64,000 nucleotides of DNA from Isoptericola luteus (lineage in GTDB: Bacteria; Actinomycetota; Actinomycetes; Actinomycetales; Cellulomonadaceae). Under the pieces are notes generated by a model that was not told the DNA's origin, made no database searches, and saw only the letters and a list, made by a program, of their open reading frames with translations. Positions 10,663 to 21,599 of this stretch are shown here, in pieces (position 1 is the first letter of the stretch; each line of letters begins with the position of its first letter). The position numbers were made by a program, and so were the translations under genes. The DNA lies in assembly GCF_020297055.1 (NCBI RefSeq), contig NZ_JAIXCQ010000016.1, positions 16,491 to 80,490 of the forward strand, read 5' to 3'.

Positions 10663-12026
10663 TCCCCGGGGTCGCTGCCGACTTCAGCAACGACTGGCTC
10701 TGGGTCTCGGCCATCAAGGCCGTGCTCATCGTCGTCTTCCTGCTGACCAGCGTGCTGTTCGCGATCTGGTTCGAGCGCAAGGTCGTGGCACGCATGCAGG
10801 TGCGTCCCGGCCCCAACTGGCACGGGCCGTTCGGCCTGCTCCAGTCGCTCGCGGACGCCATGAAGCTGCTGCTCAAGGAGGACGTGAACGTCACGCGGGC
10901 GGACCGGGTGGTCTACCTCCTGGCACCGATGATCTCGGTGTTCTGCTCGCTGCTGGTGTTCGCCGTCGTGCCGTTCGGGCCCGAGGTGACCATCCCGTTC
11001 ACCGACTACTCGACCCCCGCCCAGCTCACCGACTTCCCGGTCGCCGTGCTGTACGTGCTGGCGTGCGCGTCCCTGGGCGTCTACGGGATCGTGCTCGGCG
11101 GCTGGTCGTCGGGCTCCACCTACCCGCTGCTCGGCGCGGTGCGCTCGACGGCGCAGGTGATCTCCTACGAGCTGGCGATGGGCCTGTCCCTGGTGAGCGT
11201 CTTCATCATGGCCGGCTCGATGTCGACGTCGCAGATCGTCGCCTCGCAGGCGGGCATCTGGTGGTTCCTGCCGCTGCTGCCTGCGTTCGTGGTCTACGTG
11301 ATCTCGATGATCGGCGAGACGAACCGCCTGCCGTTCGACCTGCCCGAGGCCGAGGGCGAGCTCGTCTCCGGCTACATGACCGAGTACTCGTCGATGAAGT
11401 TCGCCTGGTTCTTCCTGGCGGAGTACATCAACATGCTCAACGTCTCCGCCGTGGCGACCACCCTGTTCCTCGGCGGCTGGCGGGCTCCGTGGCCGCTGTC
11501 CGCGGTCGCCGACGGCGCGCTCAACACCGGCTGGTGGCCGGTGCTGTGGTTCCTCGTCAAGCTCTGGGCCGTCATGTTCGTGTTCGTGTGGGTGCGCGGC
11601 ACGCTGCTGCGGCTGCGCTACGACCAGTTCATGGTGTTCGGCTGGAAGGTGCTCATCCCGGTCGCCCTCGCCTGGGTCGTGGTGCTCAGCGTCTTCCAGT
11701 ACCTCGGCCTGGCGGGCGTGACCCGCACCCAGCTCATCACCGGCGTCGTCGTCGCGGGAGCCCTCGTGGTCGGCCTGCTGTGGTTGTGGCCGGACCGGCG
11801 GGGCGCGCCGCCCGGCGCCGAGGAGGGCGCCGACGGCGCCTCGGGGGCCGACGGCGCGGGCTTCGACGCCTTCGCCGGGGGCTACCCCGTGCCCCCGCTG
11901 CCGGGGCAGACCCTGCCGCCGTCGCCGCGGGCCCGGCGCCGGGTCCCGCCCGCCGCCGTGGGCGCCACCGACACCGGGAGCGCCACAGACACCACCGCCG
12001 TCGACCGATCCGAGGAGACGCGATGA
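10659..12026 (+). CDS. nuoH: NADH-quinone oxidoreductase subunit H
   Basis: This membrane subunit forms the quinone chamber floor and the first proton path. The 455 residues contain about eight transmembrane helices, with diagnostic [21 protein letters not shown] and [25 protein letters not shown] motifs. The last 70 residues after the final helix are a Gly/Ala/Pro-rich cytoplasmic tail absent from short NuoH proteins. The ATG overlaps the nuoG stop; GGAGGTG lies just upstream. Confidence 0.97.
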   Translation: MIPGVAADFSNDWLWVSAIKAVLIVVFLLTSVLFAIWFERKVVARMQVRPGPNWHGPFGLLQSLADAMKLLLKEDVNVTRADRVVYLLAPMISVFCSLLVFAVVPFGPEVTIPFTDYSTPAQLTDFPVAVLYVLACASLGVYGIVLGGWSSGSTYPLLGAVRSTAQVISYELAMGLSLVSVFIMAGSMSTSQIVASQAGIWWFLPLLPAFVVYVISMIGETNRLPFDLPEAEGELVSGYMTEYSSMKFAWFFLAEYINMLNVSAVATTLFLGGWRAPWPLSAVADGALNTGWWPVLWFLVKLWAVMFVFVWVRGTLLRLRYDQFMVFGWKVLIPVALAWVVVLSVFQYLGLAGVTRTQLITGVVVAGALVVGLLWLWPDRRGAPPGAEEGADGASGADGAGFDAFAGGYPVPPLPGQTLPPSPRARRRVPPAAVGATDTGSATDTTAVDRSEETR

Positions 12027-12790
12027 CCGACAAGCCGTACGAGCCGCTGCGCCCGAAGAAGGGCCCGCTGGGGGAGCTGCTCGCCCCGGTCGCAGGCTTC
12101 GGCGTGACGTTCTCGTCGATGTTCCGGCCCACCGTGACCGAGCAGTACCCGCGCACGAAGACGCCGCCGCAGCGGCGCTACCACGGCCGCCACCAGCTCA
12201 ACCGGTACGCCGACGGCCTGGAGAAGTGCATCGGGTGCGAGCTGTGCGCCTGGGCGTGCCCCGCCGACGCGATCTACGTCGAGGGGGCGGACAACGCCGA
12301 CCTGCCCGACGGCGGCCACATGTCGCCGGGCGAGCGGTACGGCCGCGTCTACCAGATCAACTACCTGCGCTGCATCTTCTGCGGGCTGTGCATCGAGGCG
12401 TGCCCCACCCGCGCGCTCACCATGACGAACGACTACGAGCTCGCGGGCCCGGAGCGCGCCGGGATGATCTACGAGAAGAAGGACCTCCTGGCGCCGCTGG
12501 CCGAGGGCATGCTCGCCGCCCCGCACCCCATGGTGGAGGGCACGACCGACACCGAGTACTACCGCGGGGAGGTCGCCGCGCCGACGGCGGAGCAGCTCGA
12601 CTGGGTGCGCGACCGTCGTCCCGACGACGCGACCCTCTCGGGCGCCGAGCGCGTCGTGCACGGGGAGGCGCCGCCGCCCACCCCGAGCCGGCACCGGCTG
12701 CGGGGCAGCGCCACGAAGGCGGCCGTCGCGACGCGTGAGGCCGCGACCGGCGGCCACGTCGGCACGGGCAGCGCGGGGGGGCGGGCATGA
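12023..12790 (+). CDS. nuoI: NADH-quinone oxidoreductase subunit I
   Basis: This ferredoxin-like subunit carries two [4Fe-4S] clusters (N6a, N6b). In 255 residues both ligand sets are visible: [17 protein letters not shown] and [17 protein letters not shown]. About 70 residues after the conserved core are Pro/Ala/Arg-rich. GAGGAGA lies eight bases before the ATG, which overlaps the nuoH stop; the end overlaps nuoJ by four bases. Confidence 0.97.
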   Translation: MTDKPYEPLRPKKGPLGELLAPVAGFGVTFSSMFRPTVTEQYPRTKTPPQRRYHGRHQLNRYADGLEKCIGCELCAWACPADAIYVEGADNADLPDGGHMSPGERYGRVYQINYLRCIFCGLCIEACPTRALTMTNDYELAGPERAGMIYEKKDLLAPLAEGMLAAPHPMVEGTTDTEYYRGEVAAPTAEQLDWVRDRRPDDATLSGAERVVHGEAPPPTPSRHRLRGSATKAAVATREAATGGHVGTGSAGGRA

Positions 12791-13644
12791 CCGTCTCGGG
12801 CGGCGAGACCGCCCTGTTCTGGGTGCTCGCGCCGCTCATGACGCTGGCCGCGCTCGGCCTGATCTTCGTGCGCCGCGCGGTGCACGCCGCGATCTGCGTG
12901 ATGTTCGTGATGGTGGGGATGGCGATCCTGTACGTGGCGCAGGAGGCGTCGTTCCTCGGTGTCGTGCAGGTCGTCGTGTACACGGGCGCCGTGATGATGC
13001 TCTTCCTGTTCGTGCTCATGCTGGTGGGCATCGACGCCGCCGACTCGCTCACGGAGACCATCCGCGGCCAGCGGTGGCTCGGGGTGCTGCTCGGCCTCGG
13101 GCTGGCGGCGGTGCTGCTCGGTGTGATCTCCGCCGCGACGTTCCCGCCCGCCGTCGGGCTCGCGGAGGCCAACGCCGTCACGAACCCCGTGGCGCTGGCG
13201 CGGGTGCTCCTCGCCGACTACGTGCTCGCGATGGAGGTGGTCGGCGTGCTGCTGGTGACGGCGGCGCTCGCCGGGCTGGTGCTCACGCACCGACGCCGGA
13301 TCAGCCCCAAGGTGACCCAGCGTGACCTCGCCCGGGAACGCGTGGCGGCCTTGCCGCAGGGCCGCACCCTCACGCCGCTGCCGGCACCCGGCGTGTACGC
13401 GCAGAACAACGCGATGGACACCCCGGCGCTGGGGCCGGACGGCGCGCCGCTGGAGCACTCCGTCCCGCGCGTGCTGCGGATCCGGGGCCAGGCCCGCTCG
13501 GCGACCGCCGTGCTCGCGGCCGAGGAGTCGCTCGTCGCCCGGGAGCTCGCCGACGCCGGCCTGCTCACCGCCGACGCCGATGCCGACGACGACGGTGCTC
13601 GCGCCGACGGCGCCCGCGACGCACACCAGGGGGAGGAGCGCTGA
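12787..13644 (+). CDS. nuoJ: NADH-quinone oxidoreductase subunit J
   Basis: This membrane subunit contributes the central pi-bulge helix that links quinone reduction to the antiporter-like arm. The first 165 residues hold five transmembrane helices with [20 protein letters not shown], the family hallmark. Residues from about 165 to 285 are a charged, partly disordered cytoplasmic tail, about 100 residues longer than E. coli NuoJ. The end shares one base with the nuoK start. Confidence 0.95.
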   Translation: MTVSGGETALFWVLAPLMTLAALGLIFVRRAVHAAICVMFVMVGMAILYVAQEASFLGVVQVVVYTGAVMMLFLFVLMLVGIDAADSLTETIRGQRWLGVLLGLGLAAVLLGVISAATFPPAVGLAEANAVTNPVALARVLLADYVLAMEVVGVLLVTAALAGLVLTHRRRISPKVTQRDLARERVAALPQGRTLTPLPAPGVYAQNNAMDTPALGPDGAPLEHSVPRVLRIRGQARSATAVLAAEESLVARELADAGLLTADADADDDGARADGARDAHQGEER

Positions 13645-13943
13645 TGGAGCTCACCAACTACCTCGGGCTCGCGGCGGTCCTGTTCGCGGTGGGAGCCGCG
13701 ACCGTGCTGCTGCGCCGCAACGCGATCGTGGTGTTCATGGGCGTGGAGCTCATGCTCAACGCCACGAACCTCGCCTTCGTCACGTTCGCCCGCATCCACG
13801 GCGACGTCACGGGCCAGGTGCTCGCGTTCTTCGTCATGGTGGTGGCCGCCGCGGAGGTCGTGGTCGGCCTCGCCATCATCGTCATGATCTTCCGAGCCCG
13901 CCGGTCGGCCTCGGTCGACGACGTCAACCTGCTGCAGAGCTGA
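13644..13943 (+). CDS. nuoK: NADH-quinone oxidoreductase subunit K
   Basis: This three-helix membrane subunit of 99 residues has normal family length. [17 protein letters not shown] contains the conserved intramembrane Glu used in proton transfer, and a second acidic residue lies in the [13 protein letters not shown] helix. GGAGGAGCG precedes the ATG, which overlaps the nuoJ stop by one base. Confidence 0.96.
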   Translation: MELTNYLGLAAVLFAVGAATVLLRRNAIVVFMGVELMLNATNLAFVTFARIHGDVTGQVLAFFVMVVAAAEVVVGLAIIVMIFRARRSASVDDVNLLQS

Positions 13944-13956
13944 GAGGCCTCCGACG

Positions 13957-15891
<1,935 letters not shown>

Positions 15892-15901
15892 GGACGGAAG
15901 G

Positions 15902-17527
15902 ATGACGATGTCCACAGGATTCCCCTGGCTCACGGTCCTCATCGTGTGGCCGCTCGTGGCGGCCGCGGCGACGGCGCTCACCGGCCTCGGCCGCGGGCGG
16001 CCCGCCGCAGGGCCGGTCACGGGCGGTGGGCGGTTCGGTGCGGGCGTGGCCCGCACCGTCGCACTGGTCGGAGCGCTCGTCGAGGTCGTGCTGGTGGTCG
16101 GGGCGTTCACCGCCTTCGACACCGGCGCGGCGGGCACCCACCAGCTCGCGGAGACGCATGCCTGGATCCCCGCGCTCGGCGCGAGCTACGCGCTCGGGGT
16201 CGACGGCGTGGGGCTGCTGCTGGTCGCGCTGTCGGTCGGCCTGGTGCCCCTGGTGATCCTGGCCGCCTGGCGCGAGCAGGGCGGGGACCACGTGCGGCTG
16301 CGCCGCTACCTCGCCACCGTGCTCGTGCTGGAGGCGTTCATGGTGGCCGTGTTCGCGGCCCGCGACGTCTTCCTGTTCTACGTGCTCTTCGAGGCCATGC
16401 TCATCCCGGCCTACTTCCTGATCGGGTCGTTCGGGCAGGGGGCGCAGCGGCGGTACGCCGCGGTGAAGTTCCTGCTCTTCTCGCTCGCCGGCGGCCTGGT
16501 CATGCTGGTGGCCGTCATCGCGCTGTACCTGCAGGTGCCCGCGGCCGACCGCGGCCCGCAGACGTTCCTCACCGAGAACCTCACCGGCATCGCGCTCGAC
16601 CCGACGGCCGAGAAGCTGATGTTCTGCGCGTTCTTCCTCGCGTTCGCGATCAAGGCGCCCGTGTTCGGCGTGCACTCGTGGCTGCCCGACGTCACGCAGA
16701 ACGCCACGCCCGGCACGTCGACGCTGCTCATCTGCGTCCTGGACAAGGTCGGCACGTTCGGGATGCTCACGCTGTGCCTGCCGCTGTTCCCCGGGGCGAG
16801 CCGCTGGGCGGCGCCGTTCGTCGTGGTGCTCGCCGTGGTCTCGATCCTCTACGGCGCGATCCTGGCGATCGGGCAGCGTGACCTGCTGCGCCTCATCGGC
16901 TACACGTCGGTGTCCCACTTCGGGTTCATCGTGCTGGGCATCTTCACGTTCACGTCGCTGGGTGTCTCCGGCTCGGGCCTGATGATGCTCAACCACGGGA
17001 TCTCGACGGGTGCGCTGTTCCTCATCGCGGGCTTCGCCATCGCGCGGCACCCGCGCTCGAGCCAGCTCATCGGCGACTTCGGCGGCCTGCGCGCCGTCGC
17101 GCCGGTGCTGGGCGGCACGTTCCTCGTGGCGGGACTGTCGGCCGCGTCGCTGCCCGGCCTGTCGACGTTCGTCTCCGAGATCATGGTGTTCATCGGCTCC
17201 TTCGCCCGCTGGCCCGCGGCCGTGCTGGTGGCGGTGCCCGCCGTCGTGCTCGCCGCCGTGTACGTGCTGCTCACCTACCAGCGCATGTTCACGGGCGCGC
17301 TCACCACCGAGCTCGCCGCAGCCCGCGACCTCGACGTCCGGGAGAAGACGGTGGCCGGCGTCCTGGTCGCCGCGCTCGTCGTGCTCGGCGTCGCGCCTGG
17401 ACCGGTGCTCGACTACGTGCGGGAACCGGGGGCGGTCTCCGTCGAGCTGGTGGGCGAGACCGACCCACCCGCGCAGGCCCCGACAGGCTCCACCGACGAA
17501 CCCGCGACCGAGGGGAGCGCGCTGTGA
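15902..17527 (+). CDS. nuoM: NADH-quinone oxidoreductase subunit M
   Basis: This antiporter-like subunit has 541 residues and about 14 transmembrane helices. FYVLFEAMLIPAYFLIGSFG holds the conserved Glu, and KAPVFGVHSWLPDV the Lys and His-Ser-Trp-Leu-Pro signature. The C-terminal 40 residues are hydrophilic. ATG at 15902 follows GGACGGAAGG; an in-frame ATG two codons later is possible. The end overlaps the GTG of nuoN by four bases. Confidence 0.97.
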   Translation: MTMSTGFPWLTVLIVWPLVAAAATALTGLGRGRPAAGPVTGGGRFGAGVARTVALVGALVEVVLVVGAFTAFDTGAAGTHQLAETHAWIPALGASYALGVDGVGLLLVALSVGLVPLVILAAWREQGGDHVRLRRYLATVLVLEAFMVAVFAARDVFLFYVLFEAMLIPAYFLIGSFGQGAQRRYAAVKFLLFSLAGGLVMLVAVIALYLQVPAADRGPQTFLTENLTGIALDPTAEKLMFCAFFLAFAIKAPVFGVHSWLPDVTQNATPGTSTLLICVLDKVGTFGMLTLCLPLFPGASRWAAPFVVVLAVVSILYGAILAIGQRDLLRLIGYTSVSHFGFIVLGIFTFTSLGVSGSGLMMLNHGISTGALFLIAGFAIARHPRSSQLIGDFGGLRAVAPVLGGTFLVAGLSAASLPGLSTFVSEIMVFIGSFARWPAAVLVAVPAVVLAAVYVLLTYQRMFTGALTTELAAARDLDVREKTVAGVLVAALVVLGVAPGPVLDYVREPGAVSVELVGETDPPAQAPTGSTDEPATEGSAL

Positions 17528-19266
17528 ACGACTTCGTCGCACCGACCATCGACTGGGCGGCCGTCTCGCCCGTGCTCGTCGTGCTGGGCGCGGGGGTGCT
17601 CGGCGTCCTGCTGGAGGCGTTCGTCCCGGCCCGGGCACGCCGCACCACCCAGATCACCCTCACCCTCGCCGCCCTGGTGGCCTCGCTCGTCGCGGTCGGG
17701 CTGCTCTGGGAGCGGGTGTCCGAGGGCGCCGTGTCCGTGGTGGGCGGGTCATACCTGCTTACCCCGTTCGGACTGGGCATCCAGGCCGTCATCGCGATCA
17801 GCGCGCTCCTCGGCGTGCTGGTGATCGCCGACCGCACCACCACCGGGCAGGACTCCTTCGCCCCCGCGGCCGCGGCCGTGCCGGGCACCACGTACGAGGA
17901 CGAGGCCCGCCGCGCGGGCCTGCAGCAGACCGAGATCTATCCGCTGCTGCTGTTCTCGACCGGTGGCATGCTGCTCTTCCCCGCCACCGACGACCTCATC
18001 GTCATGTTCGTGGCCCTCGAGGTGCTGTCGCTGCCCCTGTACGTGCTGTGCGCGACGGCGCGCCGTCGGCGCCTGCTCAGCCAGGAGGCCGCGTTCAAGT
18101 ACTTCGTGCTGGGTGCGTTCGCGTCCGCGCTGTTCGTCTTCGGCGTCGCCCTCGTCTACGGGTTCGCCGGGACGGTCCGCCTGCAGGGCGTCGTCCAGGT
18201 GCTCGCCGACCCTGGGACGTCGCCGCTGGGCACGATGCGAGGGCTCGTCGTCGTCGGGCTGCTGCTGGTCCTGTCCGGGCTCCTGTTCAAGATCGGCGCC
18301 GCGCCGTTCCACACGTGGACGCCGGACGTGTACCAGGGGGCGCCCACGCCCATCACCGGCTTCATGGCCGCGTGCACGAAGACGGCGGCCGTGGGGGCGC
18401 TGGTACGGGTGCTCTTCACCCTGGCTCACGGGTTGGACGCCGACACCCGGCACGACGTGCAGGTGGCGCTGTGGGTGGTCGCGATCCTCACGATGGTGAT
18501 CGGCAGCGTGGTGGGAGCCGTGCAGACCGACGTCAAGCGTCTGCTCGCCTACTCCTCGATCGCCCATGCCGGCTTCGTGCTGGTCGGCGTGGTCGGGCTG
18601 GACGAGGTCGGGTCGAGCGCCGTGGTGTTCTACCTGCTCGCCTACGGCCTCGCCACGATCGGGGCGTTCGCCGTGGTCACGCTGGTGCGCGAGCGCACCG
18701 TGTCGTCGGACGACCGCGCCGGCGCGCTCGGTGACACGACGGACGACGGCGTGGTGCTCGGCGAGGCGACCGCGCTGGCGCAGTGGGCCGGGCTGGGCCG
18801 CCGCGCGCCCTGGCTCACCGCAGCGTTCTCCCTGTTCCTGCTGTCGATGGCGGGCATCCCGCTCACCGCCGGGTTCATCGCCAAGTTCGGGGTGTTCTCC
18901 GCCGCGGTCGAGGCCGGCGCCTGGCCGCTCGCCCTGCTGGGCGTGCTCGGGTCGGCGGTGTCGGTGTTCTTCTACGTGCGCATCATCGTGTTCATGGTGC
19001 TCACGCCGCCGTCCGACGACGAGCCCGGCGCGGTCGTGGAGGCTGCGGAGGACGCGGGCTCGGTGACGGGCCCGGCCGGGGGAGCGCCGGCGCTCACCGG
19101 CACCGCCACCCGCGCCGTGGTGGCGCGCACCGTGGTGACCGTCGTCGGCTCCCGGGGGCCTGCGGCGGTCGCCATCGCGCTGTGCGCCGTCGGCGTGCTG
19201 CTGCTCGGCATCCTGCCCGCCGGCGCGCTGGACCTCGCCGGGCAGGCAGCGCAGTTCCGCCCCTGA
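17524..19266 (+). CDS. nuoN: NADH-quinone oxidoreductase subunit N
   Basis: This third antiporter-like subunit has 580 residues. Typical segments are DDLIVMFVALEVLSLPLYVL (conserved Glu), AAFKYFVLGAFASALFVFG and KIGAAPFHTWTPDVYQGAPT. It is longer than average because of hydrophilic inserts near residues 105-135 and 500-530. The GTG start overlaps nuoM. It closes the operon: a strong hairpin follows 20 bases after the stop. Confidence 0.96.
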   Translation: MNDFVAPTIDWAAVSPVLVVLGAGVLGVLLEAFVPARARRTTQITLTLAALVASLVAVGLLWERVSEGAVSVVGGSYLLTPFGLGIQAVIAISALLGVLVIADRTTTGQDSFAPAAAAVPGTTYEDEARRAGLQQTEIYPLLLFSTGGMLLFPATDDLIVMFVALEVLSLPLYVLCATARRRRLLSQEAAFKYFVLGAFASALFVFGVALVYGFAGTVRLQGVVQVLADPGTSPLGTMRGLVVVGLLLVLSGLLFKIGAAPFHTWTPDVYQGAPTPITGFMAACTKTAAVGALVRVLFTLAHGLDADTRHDVQVALWVVAILTMVIGSVVGAVQTDVKRLLAYSSIAHAGFVLVGVVGLDEVGSSAVVFYLLAYGLATIGAFAVVTLVRERTVSSDDRAGALGDTTDDGVVLGEATALAQWAGLGRRAPWLTAAFSLFLLSMAGIPLTAGFIAKFGVFSAAVEAGAWPLALLGVLGSAVSVFFYVRIIVFMVLTPPSDDEPGAVVEAAEDAGSVTGPAGGAPALTGTATRAVVARTVVTVVGSRGPAAVAIALCAVGVLLLGILPAGALDLAGQAAQFRP

Positions 19267-19286
19267 CGCCGGGGACCGCACCTCGT

Positions 19287-19318
19287 CCCGGACCGGCGCC
19301 CCTGGGTGCCGGTCCGGG
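19287..19318 (+). terminator. Hairpin terminator of the nuo operon
   Basis: Arms CCGGACCGGC and GCCGGTCCGG pair perfectly, with further C-G pairs inside and one C-G pair outside. It begins 20 bases after the nuoN stop. There is no U-run, as is common for terminators in high-GC actinobacteria. Confidence 0.7.
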
Positions 19319-19405
19319 GGCGCGGCCGCGGCCCGCCCACCGTGCGGTGAGACACGCGACGTGCCCGGGAGCCGTTTCGGTTCCGTGTTCGGGGGCACGG
19401 AAAGA

Positions 19406-19411
19406 TAGGTT
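19406..19411 (+). promoter_or_regulatory. -10 element of polyprenyl synthase gene, leaderless arrangement
   Basis: TAGGTT lies exactly six bases before the GTG start codon, so transcription would begin at or within a base or two of the first codon. No Shine-Dalgarno sequence is present upstream. The opposite-strand UbiA gene has the same hexamer at the same distance. Confidence 0.65.
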
Positions 19412-19417
19412 CGGACA

Positions 19418-20476
19418 GTGACCCGCGCACCCTTCGCGTCGACCTCCGGGCCGGAGCCCTCGCCGCCGTCGCCGTTGTCCACGGCGATCCCGTTGAACGA
19501 CCCCGCGCTCTCCGACCGGTTGTCGGCGCGCATGGCCCTGGTGGACGCTGCCCTCGACGAGGCCGTGGCCTCCGCCGACACCCTCGCCGACGACGCGTCG
19601 CGCCACCTGGTGGCTGCGGGCGGCAAGCGGTTCCGTCCCCTGCTGACGCTGCTCGCGGGCGAGCTCGGGGACGGTGCGCGGCCGGAGCTGGTCGACGCCG
19701 CCGTCGTCGTCGAGCTCACCCAGGTCGCGTCGCTCTACCACGACGACGTCATGGACTCCGCGCCGCTGCGCCGCGGCGCACCGTCGGCGCACATGGTGTG
19801 GGGCAACTCGGTGGCCATCCTCGTGGGTGACCTGCTGTTCGCGCGCGCGTCCGCCCTCGTCGCGGGGCTCGGCCCGGAGGCGGTGGTGCTGCAGTCGCGC
19901 ACCTTCGAGCGGATGTGCCTCGGCCAGCTGCACGAGACGGTCGGCCCGCGCGACGGCGAGGACCCGGTGGAGCACTACCTGCAGGTGCTCAGCGACAAGA
20001 CGGCGTCCCTGCTCGCGACGTCGGCCCGCCTGGGCGCGATGTTCGGCGGCTGCCGGTCCGAGGTCGTGGACGCCGTCGGCGCCTACGGGGAGAAGGTGGG
20101 CGTCGCGTTCCAGCTCGCCGACGACGTCCTCGACATCGCCTCGAGCGGGGACGAGTCCGGCAAGACGCCGGGGACCGACCTGCGGGAGCACGTGCCCACC
20201 ATGCCGGTGCTGCTGCTGCGCCAGCGGGTCGCGCGCGGCGAGGGCACCGCGGCCGACGTCGCCCTCGTCGAGCGGCTCGACGGCGACCTGTCGGGCGACG
20301 GGGCGCTGGCCGCCGTCGTTGCCGACCTGCGCGCGCACGAGGTGCTCGGCGAGACCCGCGAGCTGGCCGGGCGCTGGGCGCGCGAGGCGGCCGCCGAGCT
20401 GGCACCTCTGCCCGACGGACCCGTGAAGCAGGCGTTCGGCGACCTCGCCGAGGCGCTCGCGGACCGCGCGGCCTGA
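19418..20476 (+). CDS. Polyprenyl diphosphate synthase (trans, long chain)
   Basis: This enzyme elongates isoprenoid diphosphates with isopentenyl diphosphate, presumably to make the menaquinone side chain. The 352-residue protein has the first Asp-rich motif DDVMD (109-113) followed by APLRRGAPSAHMVWGN, and the second motif DDVLD (235-239). The KRFRPLL substrate segment is near residue 69. The first 30 residues are a Ser/Pro-rich leader. It follows nuo, as GrcC1/HepT-type synthases often do near menaquinone genes. Chain length cannot be read reliably. The next gene converges on it after 80 bases. Confidence 0.9.
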   Translation: MTRAPFASTSGPEPSPPSPLSTAIPLNDPALSDRLSARMALVDAALDEAVASADTLADDASRHLVAAGGKRFRPLLTLLAGELGDGARPELVDAAVVVELTQVASLYHDDVMDSAPLRRGAPSAHMVWGNSVAILVGDLLFARASALVAGLGPEAVVLQSRTFERMCLGQLHETVGPRDGEDPVEHYLQVLSDKTASLLATSARLGAMFGGCRSEVVDAVGAYGEKVGVAFQLADDVLDIASSGDESGKTPGTDLREHVPTMPVLLLRQRVARGEGTAADVALVERLDGDLSGDGALAAVVADLRAHEVLGETRELAGRWAREAAAELAPLPDGPVKQAFGDLAEALADRAA

Positions 20477-20556
20477 CCAGCGGTCTGACCAGCGGCTTGG
20501 GCAGACCTGACAAGCGGCCGGGGAAGACCCGACCAGGGGCGCTGATCGTGCCGGTG

Positions 20557-21426
20557 TCAGGCCGGGACGGCCACGGCACCAGCCGCGAGCACGAGCTGCG
20601 CGACGCACACCGCGGCCACGGCCATGCTGAGCGCGAACGGCGCACGGCTGTGCGGGCGCAGGACGCCGATCACGCCCGCGCCGCCGGCGAGGACGAGGGC
20701 GACGCCGGTGAGCACCGCGGTCGCGATCCCAGGGGCGCCCGCCGGGCCCAGCAGCACGACGACGCTCCCCGCCGCCAGCACCACCGGCGCGAGGACGCTC
20801 GACCCGCGACGCCCCAGGCGGTGGGGCAGGCCGCGGATGCCGGTGGCGTGGTCGTCCTCGAGGTCTGGCAGTACGTTCGCCACGTGCGCTCCGACGCCGA
20901 GCAGCGCGGCCGCCAGCACCGTCCACCCGGCGACGACGCGGCCGTCGCCGGCGGCGGCGACCACGAACGCGGGCAGCAGCCCGAAGCTCGTGGCGTAGGG
21001 CAGCCACGACCACGCGGTGCCCTTGAGCCAGGCGTTGTACGACCAGCCGCCGGCCACCGCGGCGAGGTGCAGCAGCCCGGGCACGACACCCGTCGCGAGC
21101 GACAGCAGCACGCACACGGCCAGCGCGGCGAGCGCCCCCGCGCGGAGTGCACCGGCCGTGACGGCACCGGTCACCGTCGGCTTGTCCGCGCGTGCGGCCC
21201 TTCGGTCGCGGCCGGCGTCGAGCCAGTCGTTGCTCCATCCGATGGAGAGCTGCCCCGCGGCGACCGCCGCCGTGACGAGCACCGCGCGCCCTGCGGAGAG
21301 CCCGACCCCGACCGCGAACACCAGCGCCAGCGCGGTGACGACCGCCGCGGGCGCGGGGTGCGTGGCGGCGAGCATCCCGCCCACCCGCGCGCCGACGTGC
21401 GTCCGGGCCCCGCGTCCGTCGTCCAT
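20557..21426 (-). CDS. UbiA-family membrane prenyltransferase
   Basis: UbiA enzymes attach a polyprenyl chain to an aromatic acceptor in the membrane. The 289-residue protein has about eight hydrophobic helices and both magnesium-diphosphate motifs: NDWLDAGRD (66-74) and the later VLPDLEDDHATGIRGLPHRLG. It is divergent from the type III PKS set, so its acceptor may be the phenolic product of that cluster; MenA-like use with naphthoate, and other prenyl acceptors, are also possible. The ATG at 21426 lies six bases after a TAGGTT box, so it is probably leaderless. Confidence 0.85.
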   Translation of the reverse strand: MDDGRGARTHVGARVGGMLAATHPAPAAVVTALALVFAVGVGLSAGRAVLVTAAVAAGQLSIGWSNDWLDAGRDRRAARADKPTVTGAVTAGALRAGALAALAVCVLLSLATGVVPGLLHLAAVAGGWSYNAWLKGTAWSWLPYATSFGLLPAFVVAAAGDGRVVAGWTVLAAALLGVGAHVANVLPDLEDDHATGIRGLPHRLGRRGSSVLAPVVLAAGSVVVLLGPAGAPGIATAVLTGVALVLAGGAGVIGVLRPHSRAPFALSMAVAAVCVAQLVLAAGAVAVPA

Positions 21427-21432
21427 GTCCGC

Positions 21433-21438
21433 AACCTA
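21433..21438 (-). promoter_or_regulatory. -10 element of UbiA gene, leaderless arrangement
   Basis: On the minus strand TAGGTT is followed by GCGGAC and then ATG. The spacing and hexamer are identical to those before the polyprenyl synthase gene. No ribosome binding site lies between box and start. Confidence 0.62.
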
Positions 21439-21512
21439 GCCGCCCGGCCGCCGCCCCACCCCGCCACCCACGCCTGGCCCCCGCGCCACGCCGTCGCCGT
21501 CGAGCACGGCCG

Positions 21513-21548
21513 CGGCAGGACTGGCGGCAGGACTGGCGGCAGGGCTGG
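21513..21548. repeat. Three tandem copies of a 12-bp unit in a divergent promoter region
   Basis: CGGCAGGACTGG occurs at 21513, 21525 and 21537 (third copy with one mismatch). It lies between the divergent UbiA and PKS genes, so it could be a multi-site operator or simply slipped-strand repetition. Confidence 0.6.
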
Positions 21549-21599
21549 GGTCGGTGGGTGGCCGGGCGGGATCGGTCGCGGGGTGCCACGATGCGGAGC

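Noticed and set aside
20477..20556. Short imperfect repeats (TGACCAGCGG) between the convergent polyprenyl synthase and UbiA genes
   Set aside because: They are only about ten bases, irregularly spaced and without a clear hairpin, so I treat them as ordinary intergenic sequence.
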